DNA of 64,000 nucleotides from Lachnospiraceae bacterium (GCA_910575075.1 CAJTCY010000005.1:144045-208044); one strand, 5' to 3'; positions 8,825-22,611 are shown, numbered from the stretch's first letter. Made by a program: numbers and translations. Notes: generated from the sequence alone by a model not told the origin.

Positions 8825-9700
8825 CTATTTATTGCGGAGCGCGTCTTTCTGAATATCCCGGTGCTCAATCTTAAGCCCATACTCTCTCTGATGCCGCATC
8901 CGCTCATATAATCCATTGGCAAGAGTTACCGAACGGTGCTTGCCGCCTGTACATCCAATTGCTATAACAAGCTGGGTTTTCCCTTCTGTGATATAATTTG
9001 GTATCAGGAATTTCACCATATCTTCCAGTTTATCCAGAAACTTTCCCGCTTCCCCAAACTGCATCACATATTCCTGGATCTCTTTGTCATTTCCTGTTTT
9101 GGCACGCAGTCCCTCCACATAATAAGGATTGGGCAGAAAACGCACGTCAAATACCAGATCCGAATCTGTGGGAATCCCATATTTAAAACCAAAAGAAACG
9201 ATGGTGATAAACAGATTTTTATAATCCTGATTCTGTATAAAAATCTTCTCCAGCTCCGCTTTTAATTCTCTGGTCAGCATGTTACTGGTGTCCACAATAT
9301 AGTCTGCCTGTTTTTTTAAAAATTCCAGCCGCCTGCGCTCTTCTCGGATTCCCCGGTCTACCCGTTCATTTCCTGCAAGGGGATGGGTTCGTCTGGTTTC
9401 CTTATAACGCTTCACCAGTACTTGATCCGCAGAATCCAGATAAAGGATGTCGAAAGATTTTCCTTTCTGTTCCAGACCGTCCAGGACATTCTGCAGTTCC
9501 TGCAGAGACTGGCCGCTGCGGATATCAACCCCCACCGCAACCTTCTGCAGTTCAGTGTCCTGCTGGTCGGCAAGCTGGGCAAATTTCTCAATCAGGGCAA
9601 TCGGCAGGTTGTCCACGCAGAAGTACCCCATATCTTCCATCATTTTTAACGCAGTACTCTTTCCTGCCCCGGACATTCCTGTTAAAATTATAAATTTCAA
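8825..9700 (-). CDS. rapZ: RapZ/YvcJ nucleotide-binding protein
   Basis: The protein has 291 residues with a P-loop GMSGAGKST at residues 8-16, then DNLPIALIEKFAQL, a Walker B-like ILYLDSAD and the C-terminal domain with the RapZ signature GCTGGKHRSV. In Enterobacteria RapZ is an RNA adaptor controlling GlmS, while in Firmicutes YvcJ hydrolyses GTP/ATP and affects competence. The RNA role should not be assumed here. It is 14 bases from murB and 15 from whiA within the hprK-to-whiA run. Confidence 0.93.
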   Translation of the reverse strand: MKFIILTGMSGAGKSTALKMMEDMGYFCVDNLPIALIEKFAQLADQQDTELQKVAVGVDIRSGQSLQELQNVLDGLEQKGKSFDILYLDSADQVLVKRYKETRRTHPLAGNERVDRGIREERRRLEFLKKQADYIVDTSNMLTRELKAELEKIFIQNQDYKNLFITIVSFGFKYGIPTDSDLVFDVRFLPNPYYVEGLRAKTGNDKEIQEYVMQFGEAGKFLDKLEDMVKFLIPNYITEGKTQLVIAIGCTGGKHRSVTLANGLYERMRHQREYGLKIEHRDIQKDALRNK

Positions 9701-9713
9701 TACCTTCCTCCTT

Positions 9714-10616
9714 TCAAAAATCCCCCAGGAACCTCACCTCTGTTTCCAGCCTTACCCCAGAATCTGCCTCCACCTTGTCCTGTACCTGCCGGATTAGTTC
9801 ACTGATTTCTGCTGCAGTGGCACTGCCCCGGTTAATCACAAATCCACAGTGTTTCTCCGATATCTGCGCATCCCCCACGCGATATCCGCGAAGCCCTGCA
9901 TCCTGTATCAGCTTTCCGGCAAAATACCCTTGCGGACGTTTAAAGGTACTGCCTGCGCTTGCATATTCCAATGGCTGCTTTTTGCTGCGCTGACTCCGCA
10001 ATTTCGCCATCTGTTCCTGTATCTTCTCAGAATCCCCTGGCTTTAACTCCAATTCTGTATCTAATACAATATAATCATTCTGAGGAATGCAGCTATGACG
10101 ATAGCCCAGCTCTAATTCCTCCAGGGTCAGTTCCTTTTCCTGCCCTTCTGGTGTCAGCACTGTCACTTTCCGAACAATTTGTTTCATCTCACCGCCATAA
10201 GCGCCTGCGTTCATTACCACAGCCCCGCCTATGGTACCCGGAATGCCAGACGCAAATTCCATTCCTGTGAGCGCATGGTCCGCCGCAACCCTCGCCACAG
10301 CAGACAGCAGTGCTCCCGCCTCTGCTGTTATGGTATTTCCTTCTGCTGTCACTTCTGCTGCTTCTCTGCCCAGTTCCATCACCAATCCGCGAATCCCCCT
10401 GTCTCCTACCAGAAGATTGCTGCCGTTTCCAATAACCAGCCAGGGAATATTATATTTTCGGCACAAAGATACTATCTCTGCCACCTGTGTCCGTTTCGGC
10501 CGGACATAATATTCAGCGGGACCGCCTGTGCGAAATGTAGTATGGCTGCTCATGTTCTCCTGTACGAAACACTGTTCTGTTATCTTCTGTAAACCTTCCA
10601 AAAATGATTCATTCAC
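9714..10616 (-). CDS. murB: UDP-N-acetylenolpyruvoylglucosamine reductase
   Basis: The protein has 300 residues. It uses FAD and NADPH to make UDP-N-acetylmuramic acid, the second committed step of peptidoglycan synthesis. The FAD-binding PCMH domain has the motifs LVIGNGSNLLVGDRGIRG (about residues 58-75) and GIPGTIGGAVVMNAGAYGGE (about 124-143). The C-terminal MurB domain has SAGSTFKRP, whose Ser is the usual catalytic acid, and QISEKHCGFVINRG. This is the short type IIb form typical of Firmicutes. It lies one base after the M18 aminopeptidase stop and 14 before rapZ. Confidence 0.95.
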   Translation of the reverse strand: MNESFLEGLQKITEQCFVQENMSSHTTFRTGGPAEYYVRPKRTQVAEIVSLCRKYNIPWLVIGNGSNLLVGDRGIRGLVMELGREAAEVTAEGNTITAEAGALLSAVARVAADHALTGMEFASGIPGTIGGAVVMNAGAYGGEMKQIVRKVTVLTPEGQEKELTLEELELGYRHSCIPQNDYIVLDTELELKPGDSEKIQEQMAKLRSQRSKKQPLEYASAGSTFKRPQGYFAGKLIQDAGLRGYRVGDAQISEKHCGFVINRGSATAAEISELIRQVQDKVEADSGVRLETEVRFLGDF

Positions 10617-10617
10617 A

Positions 10618-12012
10618 TTAAGCCTCTTTCAAAAATGCTGTGTATCCTGATTTTGCCTCGTAGAGATCTGCCTTGCTGATAATTTCCCAGGGAGCGTGCA
10701 TATTCAGCACAGCAACTCCGCTGTCAATTACAGACATATTGTAATTTGCAAGAATATAGGCAATGGTGCCTCCTCCGCCCTGATCCACTTTTCCAAGTTC
10801 AGAAGTCTGGAAAGAAACATGATTATCGTCCATAATCCGCCGCAGCTGCGCCATATACTCAGGATTGGCATCGTTAGAACCACTCTTTCCCCTGGAGCCA
10901 GTATATTTGTTAAATACCAGGCCGTTTCCAAAATAAGCACAGTTGCGTTTTTCCATCACAGAGGCATAAAGAGGGTCATAGGCCGCGCTGACATCGGAAG
11001 ACAATACTTTGGAATTCTCCATGCAGCGATTGAATTTAACCTGGTGAAACGTACCCATTGCCTCAAACAGTTCTGCTACCATGTAAGCAAAGAATTTAGA
11101 ATGCATGCCGGTTGCTCCGACACTTCCCACTTCTTCTTTGTCTACCAGCAGGCACGCACTCGTTTTCTCACATACGCCAGCTTCCAGAATTGCTGCAAAA
11201 GATGGATAGGCGCATACACGGTCATCATGTCCATAGCCCATAATCATACTCCGGTCCAGCCCATAATCTCTTGCTCTTCCAGCTGGAACCACTTCAATCT
11301 CTGCTGACAGAAAATCTTCTTCCTCTATATTGTATTGCTCTTTTAAAATATTCAGTACATTTGTTTTTACTGCCTCTTTGGATTTCTCCTGTTCTTCTTC
11401 GGACACAAAAGGAATGCTGCCCACCAGAATATCCAGATTCTCTCCTTCTATCACCTTTGACGCTTTCTTCTCAAGCTGCTCAGATGCAAGGTGTACCAAC
11501 AGGTCGCTGATGCCAAACACTGGATCATCTTCCTGATCACCAATATTAACGGTTACGTTTGTTCCGTCTTTTTTCACAATTACACCGTGCAGCGCCAAGG
11601 GCAGCGCTACCCATTGATATTTCTTCACGCCGCCGTAATAGTGCGTGTCAAGCATGGCCATCTCTGTGTCCTCATACAGAGGCACCTGCTTCAAATCAAG
11701 TCTCGGGGAATCAATATGTGCCCCCAGAATATTCATGCCCTTTTCCAGAGGCTGCCTGCCAATGACAAACAGGCAGAGCATTTTCTCCATATTTACCGCG
11801 TACAGCTTATCTCCGGTTTTAACGGTGCGCCCAGCCGCGATCACATCTCTTAAATTCTCAAATCCTGCCGCCTCAGCCTGGGCGGTCAGCTCTGCAACGC
11901 ATTCTCTCTCTGTCTTGCAGTCTGAAATAAATTTCTTATAGTCTTCTCCAAAGGCAAATACTGCTTCCCTCTGTTCTTGTGAATATTTCTTCCACGCATT
12001 TTTTCGTTCCAT
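10618..12012 (-). CDS. M18-family zinc aminopeptidase
   Basis: The protein has 464 residues of the aspartyl-aminopeptidase family (peptidase M18). Metal-ligand motifs are GAHIDSPRLDLKQ (His and Asp, about residues 98-108), VDKEEVGSVGATGMHS with the catalytic Glu pair, SSDVSAAYDP and the C-terminal NMHAPWEI His. It is a cytosolic dinuclear zinc enzyme that removes N-terminal residues during peptide recycling. It sits between hprK and murB with gaps of only three and one bases, so it is translated in the same operon. Substrate preference cannot be told. Confidence 0.92.
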   Translation of the reverse strand: MERKNAWKKYSQEQREAVFAFGEDYKKFISDCKTERECVAELTAQAEAAGFENLRDVIAAGRTVKTGDKLYAVNMEKMLCLFVIGRQPLEKGMNILGAHIDSPRLDLKQVPLYEDTEMAMLDTHYYGGVKKYQWVALPLALHGVIVKKDGTNVTVNIGDQEDDPVFGISDLLVHLASEQLEKKASKVIEGENLDILVGSIPFVSEEEQEKSKEAVKTNVLNILKEQYNIEEEDFLSAEIEVVPAGRARDYGLDRSMIMGYGHDDRVCAYPSFAAILEAGVCEKTSACLLVDKEEVGSVGATGMHSKFFAYMVAELFEAMGTFHQVKFNRCMENSKVLSSDVSAAYDPLYASVMEKRNCAYFGNGLVFNKYTGSRGKSGSNDANPEYMAQLRRIMDDNHVSFQTSELGKVDQGGGGTIAYILANYNMSVIDSGVAVLNMHAPWEIISKADLYEAKSGYTAFLKEA

Positions 12013-12015
12013 ATT

Positions 12016-12963
12016 CTATTCCTCTTCTTCCTCCTCGTCGGAATTTTTCTGGAGATTTGCCTGCACACGTCGGTATAATTCCTGAGCCGCATTATAACCC
12101 ATTTTTTTCTGTCGGTGGTTCACTGCTGCAGTCTCACAGATTACAGCAAGGTTTCGTCCCGGACGGATGGGCAGGGAATGGCAGACCACTTTATTTCCCA
12201 GAAATTCTGTGTATTCCTCTTCCAGGCCCAGGCGGTCATACTCGTTTTCTTTTTTCCAGTCCTCCAGTTTAATGACCAGATCTATATTCTGTTTTTCCTT
12301 TACACATTCTACGCCAAACAGTGTCTTTACATCAATAATGCCCACGCCTCTCATCTCAATAAAATATCTGGTGATGTCTGGTGCGGTTCCCACCAATGTG
12401 TGCTCATTGATTCTGCGGATTTCCACCACATCATCACTGACCAGCCGATGTCCTCTCCGGATCAGTTCCAAAGCCGCCTCGCTCTTACCGATGCCGCTCT
12501 CTCCCATGATCAGCAGTCCTTCTCCATATACATCCACCAGTACGCCATGAATGGAAATACAGGGTGCAAGCGCTTCTCCCAGATAATAAATCAGTTCTGC
12601 CATAAACGCAGACGTTCCATAATCCGTGGACAGAACAGGCGTCTGATTCTTAGTGGCAATTCTCATCAAATCCTCATCTGGCTGCAGATCACGGCTGAAA
12701 ATAACACAGGGTATATTATGTGAGAAAAACTTCTGATAGACATCCAATTTTTCCTCCTGGCTCAGCTTCTGTATATAAGTATATTCCACCATACCGATAA
12801 TTTCTATTCTGCTCTTTTCAAAATAATCAAAATATCCTGTGAGCTGCAGTGCAGGGCGGTTGACCTCTGCGGTAGTTACCTTGCGGGATTTGATGTCTAC
12901 ATCGGGATTCAACACCTTCAGCTTCATTTTTTCTACGATTTTTTTTACACTTACACCACTCAT
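12016..12963 (-). CDS. hprK: HPr kinase/phosphorylase
   Basis: The protein has 315 residues. It phosphorylates Ser46 of HPr in response to fructose bisphosphate and reverses this with phosphate, setting carbon catabolite repression in low-GC Gram-positives. The P-loop GESGIGKSEAALELI (about residues 158-172) is followed by RRGHRLVSDDVVEI and the family signature EMRGVGIIDVKTLFG, with the C-terminal GRNLAVICETAAVNHR. I start at the ATG at 12963, after AAAGGAG; an upstream in-frame start has no such site. The acidic run of Glu residues at the C-terminus is unusual but short. Confidence 0.95.
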   Translation of the reverse strand: MSGVSVKKIVEKMKLKVLNPDVDIKSRKVTTAEVNRPALQLTGYFDYFEKSRIEIIGMVEYTYIQKLSQEEKLDVYQKFFSHNIPCVIFSRDLQPDEDLMRIATKNQTPVLSTDYGTSAFMAELIYYLGEALAPCISIHGVLVDVYGEGLLIMGESGIGKSEAALELIRRGHRLVSDDVVEIRRINEHTLVGTAPDITRYFIEMRGVGIIDVKTLFGVECVKEKQNIDLVIKLEDWKKENEYDRLGLEEEYTEFLGNKVVCHSLPIRPGRNLAVICETAAVNHRQKKMGYNAAQELYRRVQANLQKNSDEEEEEE

Positions 12964-13060
12964 TCTGATTCTCCTTTCACTGGGCAAAACTTATGCATTT
13001 TATCATGAATCCTGTTTCATGATAATCATCCGCTGTTTAACAATTATTCTATCATAAAAC

Positions 13061-14937
13061 CTATTCCCCTTCAACAGAAGGCCTGTGGAAAAATTCATAG
13101 ACTGCCTTTGCTGCCTGCTCATTCATAGAGGGAAGCTCTGCAAGCGTTTGCACATCTGCGCTGCGAATGGCGTCCAGAGATAAAAATTTCTTCATCAGCG
13201 CCTTCCGCCTCACTGCTCCAATCCCGGGAATATCATCCAGCACAGAATGCACCTGCTCTTTACTTCGAAGTGAACGGTGAAATTCAATGGCAAAACGGTG
13301 CGCCTCATCCTGTATGCGGGTAATCAGCTTAAATCCTTCGCTGCGGCGGTCAATTGGAATCTCCTGATTATGATAATACAATCCGCGTGTCCTGTGATTA
13401 TCATCTTTTACCATGCCGCACACAGGAATCTGCAGTCCCAGTTCTTCTAATACACGCAGCGCTACATTCACCTGTCCTTTTCCTCCGTCCATCATAATCA
13501 GATCTGGAAAACGAGTAAAGCTTCCATACTGCTGATCAAGATCCCGTTCTTTCAATTCTTCCTGTTCTTTCATCCCATGTGAGAACCGGCGGGTCAGAAC
13601 TTCATACATAGAACCGTAATCATCAGGTCCTGTTACCGTACGCAGCTTGAATTTCCGGTAATCGCTGCGCTTTGGTTTTCCCTTCTCGTATACAATCATG
13701 GAACCCACTGACTCAAAACCGCTGATATTGGAAATATCATATGCCTCCACCCGTTTCAGCTCTTCCAGCTCCAGCAGCCTTCCGATCTCCTTGAGCGCTC
13801 CGATGGTCCGTCCTTCTTCACGTTTGATTTTCTCCTTATCCTGTGAAAGTACCATACCGGCATTCTGAGCCGCAAGTTCCACCAGTTTTTCCTTAGTTCC
13901 TTTCTTCGGCACCCGGATATAAACTTTCTGTCCCCGCTTTCTGCCCAGCCATTCAGCAATAACGTCTGCTTCCTCAATCTCTTCCTGCAGCATCAGCTCC
14001 CTGGGAATAAAAGGCGTTCCCGCATAAAACTGTTTTAAAAAGGTAGCCAGCACCTGGGGTCTGGTGTCTTCGCTTCCCACGCTGATATGAAAATGATCTC
14101 TTCCGATAAGTTTCCCATCCCGAATGAAAAATACCTGCACCACAGCGTCTTCTCCATCTGACGCCATTGCAATAATATCCTTATCCTCACCGTCAGAATT
14201 AGTAATCTTCTGTTTCTGGGCAATCTGCTTTACCGCTTTCAGCAGTTCCCGGTATTCGGCTGCCTTCTCAAAATACAAATTCTCAGAAGCAGACAGCATT
14301 TTATCCTCCAGTTCCTTTAATACCGGCTGGTAATTTCCGTTCAAAAACTCTATGGCCTGATTGATTTTCTGGCGGTATTCTTCCTGGCTGATATACCCCT
14401 GGCAGGGCGCCATGCATTGATGGATATGATAATTCAGACAGGGGCGTTCCCTGCCAATATCTTTGGGCAGAGAACGATTGCACGTCCGCAGAGAATATAG
14501 TTTTTCAATAAGCTCTATCGTATCTTTGACTGCTCCTGCACTGGTATATGGCCCAAAATACCGGGATTTATCTTTTTTCATCTGACGTGAAAAGAGGACT
14601 CTGGGAAAAGCTTCTCCCAGCGTCACTCTAATATACGGGTATGTCTTATCATCCCGCAGCATGGTATTATATTTCGGTCTGTGCTCTTTGATCAAATTAC
14701 ATTCCAAAATCAATGCTTCCAGCTCAGAGTCCGTGATAATATACTCAAATCTCTCGATCTGCTTTACCATCTGCTCTTTTTTCAGTCCCTCATTATGACT
14801 GGGACGGAAATACTGACGTACCCGATTGCGAAGGCTGACTGCCTTGCCAATATATATGATGGCATCTTTGGCATCATGCATAATATACACCCCAGGCTTC
14901 TGGGGAAGTTTCTTTAATTCCTCCTGAATATCAAACA

Positions 14938-14938
<1 letters not shown>
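13061..14938 (-). CDS. uvrC: Excinuclease ABC subunit C
   Basis: The protein has 625 residues. It makes both incisions around bulky DNA lesions in UvrABC nucleotide excision repair. Domains in order: an N-terminal GIY-YIG nuclease ([19 protein letters not shown], residues 15-33), a Cys-containing segment [16 protein letters not shown] (about 163-178), a UVR motif (about 195-235), an RNase H-like C-terminal nuclease ([19 protein letters not shown], then [15 protein letters not shown]) and a terminal helix-hairpin-helix pair ([18 protein letters not shown]). Its ATG overlaps the ftsH stop by one base (TAATG), implying translational coupling. Confidence 0.96.
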
Positions 14939-17805
<2,867 letters not shown>

Positions 17806-17852
17806 TTATTTCCTCCTGAACATCGCTGTCTTCTGTTTCGCGACACTACTTT

Positions 17853-17881
17853 ATTATATGTGCATTCTTTTTGAAAAGCAA
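17853..17881 (-). promoter_or_regulatory. Probable SigA promoter of ftsH
   Basis: On the minus strand TTGCTT (17881-17876) and TATAAT (17858-17853) are separated by 17 bases, about 50 bases before the ftsH start. The minus-strand run ftsH-uvrC probably begins here. Confidence 0.65.
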
Positions 17882-17968
17882 TATATTCTTTCGAAACTTT
17901 TCCACAATATTTCTAAAGTTTTTATAAACTTTTTCGCCAAAGTCCTAGATTTCTTCTGGCATAGGTTG

Positions 17969-17974
17969 TATAAT
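17969..17974 (+). promoter_or_regulatory. Probable -10 element of pyrG
   Basis: TATAAT lies 44 bases upstream of the pyrG start. No good -35 is seen 17 bases upstream. The leader is short, and I do not see the G-run and terminator used for pyrG reiterative attenuation in Bacillus. Confidence 0.4.
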
Positions 17975-18017
17975 GTATTAGTTATTGAGAACGATACATA
18001 TAGAAGGAGGAGCTACT

Positions 18018-19640
18018 ATGTCCGTAAAATACGTCTTTGTCACTGGTGGTGTGGTTTCCGGTCTGGGAAAAGGTATCACAGCAGCTTCCCTAGGACGTCT
18101 GCTGAAGGCCCGTGGATATAAAGTTACCATGCAGAAATTCGATCCGTATATCAACATTGATCCAGGGACCATGAATCCGATTCAGCACGGGGAAGTTTTC
18201 GTCACCGATGACGGCGCAGAAACAGATCTGGATCTTGGGCATTATGAGCGTTTTATTGATGAAAACCTGGGAAAAAATTCCAATGTTACCACTGGTAAAG
18301 TATACTGGTCCGTCCTGCAGAAAGAGCGCCGGGGCGATTACGGCGGAGGAACCGTTCAGGTAATTCCTCATATCACTAACGAAATCAAAAGCCGTTTTTA
18401 TCGGAATTTTACCACGGAAGATACCCACATTGCCATTATCGAAGTAGGCGGAACCGTAGGTGACATGGAAAGCCAGCCTTTCCTGGAATCCATCCGCCAG
18501 TTCCAGCATGAAATCGGACACGAAAATGCTATCCTGATTCATGTAACCCTGATTCCTTATATCAGCGCTTCTGGAGAAATGAAAACAAAACCCACTCAGG
18601 CAAGCGTCAAAGAGCTGCAGGGTATGGGAATCCAGCCTGATATTATTGTTTGCCGTTCTGAGCATCCCTTAGACCAGGGAATCAAAGACAAAATTGCCTT
18701 ATTCTGTAATGTTCCATGCAGCCGGGTTCTGCAGAATCTGGACGTGGAATATCTTTATGAAGCTCCGCTTGCCATGGAAGCGGAAAATCTTGCGCAGGTG
18801 GCATGTGACTGTCTTCACTTAGACTGTCCGGAACCGAATCTTACAGACTGGATCGATATGGTGGACGCACTTAGAAATCCCAACAAAGAAGTAGAAATAG
18901 CGCTGGTCGGAAAATATACCGCGCTGCATGATGCTTATATCTCTGTTGTGGAAGCTCTGAAACACGGTGGAATTGCTGAACGTGCAACTGTAAATATTAA
19001 ATGGATTGATTCTGAATTGCTGAATGAAGATAACGTTCAGGAAATTCTCGGACAGGTACAGGGCATCCTGGTTCCCGGAGGTTTCGGAGACCGGGGCGTA
19101 GAAGGCATGATTACTGCCGCCCAGTATGCCCGTGAACACAAAGTTCCATACCTGGGGCTCTGCCTTGGCATGCAGGTATCTATTATCGAATATGCAAGGC
19201 ATGTCTGCTGTTTCCATGACGCACACAGCATTGAGCTGGACCCGAATACCACGCATCCGGTGATTGCTCTAATGCCAGACCAAAATGGCGTGGAGGACAT
19301 TGGCGGAACTCTGCGGCTTGGTTCCTATCCCTGTATTCTGGACAAATCCTCCAAAGCTTTTCAGGTATACGGCGAAGAAACCATACATGAGAGACACCGC
19401 CACCGTTATGAGGTCAACAATGACTATCGCTCGGTCCTCACAGAGCACGGAATGAAATTATGCGGTCTGTCGCCAGACGGCAGGATTGTGGAAATGGTAG
19501 AAATTGTGGACCATCCATGGTTCATTGCAACTCAGGCACACCCTGAACTCAAATCCAGACCCAACCGGCCGCATCCATTGTTCAAAGGATTTGTGGAGGC
19601 TGCGTTAATAAACAGGAGAACTGCCCATGAAATTACCTAA
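18018..19640 (+). CDS. pyrG: CTP synthase
   Basis: The protein has 540 residues. It aminates UTP to CTP with ATP and glutamine. The N-terminal synthetase domain starts with [20 protein letters not shown] and contains [15 protein letters not shown] and [16 protein letters not shown]. The C-terminal class I glutamine amidotransferase domain (about 285-535) has the nucleophile Cys in GLCLGMQ and the His-Glu pair in [10 protein letters not shown]. The ATG at 18018 follows GGAGGAG; a possible upstream in-frame start lacks a site. Its 3' end overlaps the start of the YibE/F gene by 14 bases, so the two are co-translated. Confidence 0.96.
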   Translation: MSVKYVFVTGGVVSGLGKGITAASLGRLLKARGYKVTMQKFDPYINIDPGTMNPIQHGEVFVTDDGAETDLDLGHYERFIDENLGKNSNVTTGKVYWSVLQKERRGDYGGGTVQVIPHITNEIKSRFYRNFTTEDTHIAIIEVGGTVGDMESQPFLESIRQFQHEIGHENAILIHVTLIPYISASGEMKTKPTQASVKELQGMGIQPDIIVCRSEHPLDQGIKDKIALFCNVPCSRVLQNLDVEYLYEAPLAMEAENLAQVACDCLHLDCPEPNLTDWIDMVDALRNPNKEVEIALVGKYTALHDAYISVVEALKHGGIAERATVNIKWIDSELLNEDNVQEILGQVQGILVPGGFGDRGVEGMITAAQYAREHKVPYLGLCLGMQVSIIEYARHVCCFHDAHSIELDPNTTHPVIALMPDQNGVEDIGGTLRLGSYPCILDKSSKAFQVYGEETIHERHRHRYEVNNDYRSVLTEHGMKLCGLSPDGRIVEMVEIVDHPWFIATQAHPELKSRPNRPHPLFKGFVEAALINRRTAHEIT

Positions 19641-20859
19641 ACAAAAGAAAAGCAAAACAGAATCAGAATCCACCCCTGGAAAATCCTTATCCGTATGGCT
19701 GAAAGATAACCGGCTCAATTTCCTTGCCCTGTTTCTTTGTGCCGTTATCTTTTTTTGTTTTTACTTTTATGTACAGACTGGAACCAAAAAGAGTTCATCC
19801 TCCGAAGGTCAGTCTTCTTATTCAGAATACGAACTTGCCACGGTTGTTTCTATCACAGAAGACACCACGCAGCCCAGTGAAATGTTTGAAGGAAAATACA
19901 CCGGCAACCAGACATTGATGGTAAAAATCGATTCAGGACAATACAAAGGAATGACCATGACCGCCATGAGCTATCTTGGCGCACTCTACGGCACACCTTT
20001 GTCTGAGGGCGATCCTGTGGTGGTATCCATCTATACGGTTGACAATGCTGTCAACAGCATAACAGTCTATGAATACAACCGCACGTTTCATATAATATTG
20101 ATCCTTGGCGCTTTTGTGGCAATTACAGTCATCATTGGCAGAAAAAAGGGACTTCAATCCCTGCTGGGTCTTGCCTTTACCGTTATCTGCCTGATCTTTA
20201 TTTTAATTCCGCTGCTGATGAAAGGCTTTCCTACGCTCATCACCACTTTCTGTGTCTGCGTGTACGTGGCAGTGGTAAGTTTCGTATTTATCAGCGGAGT
20301 AACCAAAAAATCTGTCTGCGCTATGCTGGGCACTTTCACTGGTCTTGGACTTGCCGTGATTTTCGGACTTTTGGCCCAATGGCTTGTAAAAGTGGACGGC
20401 ATGCGCATGGGTGAGTATGTAGACGCCTTACTTCAACTGAAGCAAAAAGGAACGCCCATTCAGCTCAGCGGGCTTCTCATCGGCGGTATGATTATTTCCA
20501 CGCTGGGCGCTGTTATGGACGTCGCCATGAGCATCTCTTCTGCCATGCAGGAGCTGACGTCGGTCAACTCCAGTCTCACCCGGCAGGACTTATGGAAATC
20601 TGGCATGAATATCGGACGTGATATGATTGGAACAATGACTAACACCCTGATACTGGCATTTGCAGGAAGCAGCTTTTTGATGGTACTGTATATTTACAGC
20701 CTGGGGGTTCCCGTTTATGAACTGCTCAGCTCCACGCTGGTCGCTACAGAACTGGTTCATGGCATCGCAAGCAGTATCGGTGTTATCGTATCTGTTCCGC
20801 TGACTGTTTTGATCGGTACATGTTTCTATGTAAATAATTCTTCTGTGGAACAGAGATAA
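19627..20859 (+). CDS. YibE/F-family multi-pass membrane protein
   Basis: The protein has 410 residues. After a charged cytosolic N-terminus there is a membrane segment (about 33-52), an extracytoplasmic beta-rich region (about 55-145) and then at least seven hydrophobic segments (145-400). These include GALVAI-type stretches and the family-typical [25 protein letters not shown] and [17 protein letters not shown] segments, matching YibE/F (PF07907). The function of the family is not established. It overlaps pyrG by 14 bases and is followed 38 bases later by the flagellin gene, with no clear terminator between. Confidence 0.8.
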   Translation: MKLPKQKKSKTESESTPGKSLSVWLKDNRLNFLALFLCAVIFFCFYFYVQTGTKKSSSSEGQSSYSEYELATVVSITEDTTQPSEMFEGKYTGNQTLMVKIDSGQYKGMTMTAMSYLGALYGTPLSEGDPVVVSIYTVDNAVNSITVYEYNRTFHIILILGAFVAITVIIGRKKGLQSLLGLAFTVICLIFILIPLLMKGFPTLITTFCVCVYVAVVSFVFISGVTKKSVCAMLGTFTGLGLAVIFGLLAQWLVKVDGMRMGEYVDALLQLKQKGTPIQLSGLLIGGMIISTLGAVMDVAMSISSAMQELTSVNSSLTRQDLWKSGMNIGRDMIGTMTNTLILAFAGSSFLMVLYIYSLGVPVYELLSSTLVATELVHGIASSIGVIVSVPLTVLIGTCFYVNNSSVEQR

Positions 20860-20897
20860 ATCAGGAAAATAGCAACAGCCTGAAAGGGAGGAATTCT

Positions 20898-22346
20898 ATG
20901 AATGTCATTGCACACAACCTTATGGCCATGAACACGCAGAGGATGCTGCGTACGAATCAGAAAAAATCATCTGCTTCCTCTGTAAAATTATCAACCGGAT
21001 ATAAACTTAATAAAGCAGCCGATGATGCGGCCGGCCTATGTATTTCTGAAAAAATGCGCCAGCAAATCCGTGGATTGGAGAAAGGCTCCGGCAATATACA
21101 AGACGGCATCAGCCTCATTCAGGTAGCGGACGGCGCTTTGGCCGACGTACACAGTATGCTGCACCGTATGAATGAGCTGGCAGTTCAGGCAGCTAACGAC
21201 ACGAATACCAAAAAGGACAGACAGGCGCTGCAGCATGAATTAGAAGCCCTTACCAAGGAGATTAACCGGATTGGAAAAGACACGACCTTCAATACCATGC
21301 ATATCTTTGACGATTTATATGGAACAAATGATATAAATGTTGGAGATGTCACCAAAATGATCTCATGCCCTTCCGCAAATCTTGGTTATATGGCAGAGGC
21401 TCACCAGGTCAATGGCAAATGGTTTCCAGCATCCACCTTAGATTTCAGCAACATCAATGAATCTAATATCGAGAAGCTGCATGAAAAAGGATTTTCTTTC
21501 TCCTGCAGCCGTGGATGCGAGGAAATATTTGATTTTAAATTTGCAACAGACGCTACCCCCAGCAGCGCTTCGAACTTATCTGGAAAAGTCCATCATTACT
21601 ATACCGTCAATATCAGCAACTGCAAAAACGGCAAAGAAATTATTGACACTTTGTTCGCATTTGTCCAGGCAAACCCGCCTGTAAACAACACAGGCGGAGA
21701 AATAAATAATAATATTGAGCCAGGTGATTTAGCGGTAAGCCATTCCAATAATATGGCCAGATCCCCCGATGGGACAAAACTGACCATTTATGCCAACACA
21801 AAAGTCGCTTCAGTGGGAAATTACCTCACATCCGGATACGCCACTGAAGAAGAAGCCAAAAACGCATATCCGTTGGACGGTTATCCCTACCAAAATGCCG
21901 GAGAAGTGGACTGTTCTGTAATTACTGCACTCAGAGATTTTTCAAATATAAAAAATGAATTCAATATCCAGTGCAGTTCCAATGAAAAGAACCGCCAGAT
22001 GATACGGACTAATATGATGAATGCAGATATTTTAGGTGTCAATGATCTTTACCTGACCACGAATAAATCCGCCAATATCGCCATTGATTTAATTGCCGCG
22101 GCGGTAAACACCGTTTCCACCCAGCGCAGTGAACTCGGCGCATACCAAAACCGTTTAGAATATTCATATAACAATGTCACAAACGAAATGGAAAATGTAC
22201 AATCCTCGGAATCCAGAATAAGGGATACGGACATGGCAGAAGAAATGATTGAGTATTCCAAGCATAATATCTTACTGCAGAGCGGACAGGCAATGCTGGT
22301 ACAGGCGAATCAAAATACTGCAAATATTTTAAACCTGATACAATAA
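20898..22346 (+). CDS. fliC: Flagellin
   Basis: The protein has 482 residues. The conserved N-terminal D0/D1 region starts MNVIAHNLMAMNTQRML and has LSTGYKLNKAADDAAGL and LHRMNELAVQAANDT, the segment equivalent to the TLR5-recognised helix, with its Arg and Glu-Leu kept. The C-terminal D1/D0 region has QNRLEYSYNNVTNEMENVQ and ends GQAMLVQANQNTANILNLIQ. The central 150-370 part is a variable surface domain. It is exported through the flagellar system without a signal peptide. There is no other flagellar gene in the window and no SigD-type promoter upstream, and it follows the YibE/F gene closely. AGGGAGG precedes the ATG. Confidence 0.93.
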   Translation: MNVIAHNLMAMNTQRMLRTNQKKSSASSVKLSTGYKLNKAADDAAGLCISEKMRQQIRGLEKGSGNIQDGISLIQVADGALADVHSMLHRMNELAVQAANDTNTKKDRQALQHELEALTKEINRIGKDTTFNTMHIFDDLYGTNDINVGDVTKMISCPSANLGYMAEAHQVNGKWFPASTLDFSNINESNIEKLHEKGFSFSCSRGCEEIFDFKFATDATPSSASNLSGKVHHYYTVNISNCKNGKEIIDTLFAFVQANPPVNNTGGEINNNIEPGDLAVSHSNNMARSPDGTKLTIYANTKVASVGNYLTSGYATEEEAKNAYPLDGYPYQNAGEVDCSVITALRDFSNIKNEFNIQCSSNEKNRQMIRTNMMNADILGVNDLYLTTNKSANIAIDLIAAAVNTVSTQRSELGAYQNRLEYSYNNVTNEMENVQSSESRIRDTDMAEEMIEYSKHNILLQSGQAMLVQANQNTANILNLIQ

Positions 22347-22369
22347 GTTTCTCTGTCATTATTTATTAC

Positions 22370-22461
22370 TGGCAAAGTTCAATTCATAAATGCAATAAAT
22401 TGAACTTTGCCAATAAGCATTTGTAAAACTACCTTTTGACACTTGAATCTTAGTTTATAAG
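22370..22461. repeat. MITE-like element, partial and inverted (copy 2), with a 15-bp perfect stem
   Basis: Positions 22409-22461 match the left end of the element at 169-288 in reverse orientation, including CCAATAAGCATTT, ACCTTTTGACAC and the outer end TTATAAG, with a few changes. Beside it TGGCAAAGTTCAATT (22370-22384) pairs perfectly with AATTGAACTTTGCCA (22398-22412). The other terminal repeat is missing or diverged. The stem lies just after the flagellin stop and may also act in its 3' end. From 22462 to 22611 I see nothing else. Confidence 0.7.
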
Positions 22462-22611
22462 CAACAAAATGGAAAAATAATGTACATATTCCCCGAAATC
22501 CACAACAAGGACGAGGTGTTCACTTGGAACATTTTGCATCTTTTTTGCCTACTGGCATCATAGCATATGCAAAATTTTTTCAATATTCATTTCATTGATT
22601 AATCAGCGATT

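Noticed and set aside
22370..22412. 15-bp stem after flagellin as a plain terminator
   Set aside because: No T-run follows on the plus strand, and it is part of the repeat shared with 169-288.
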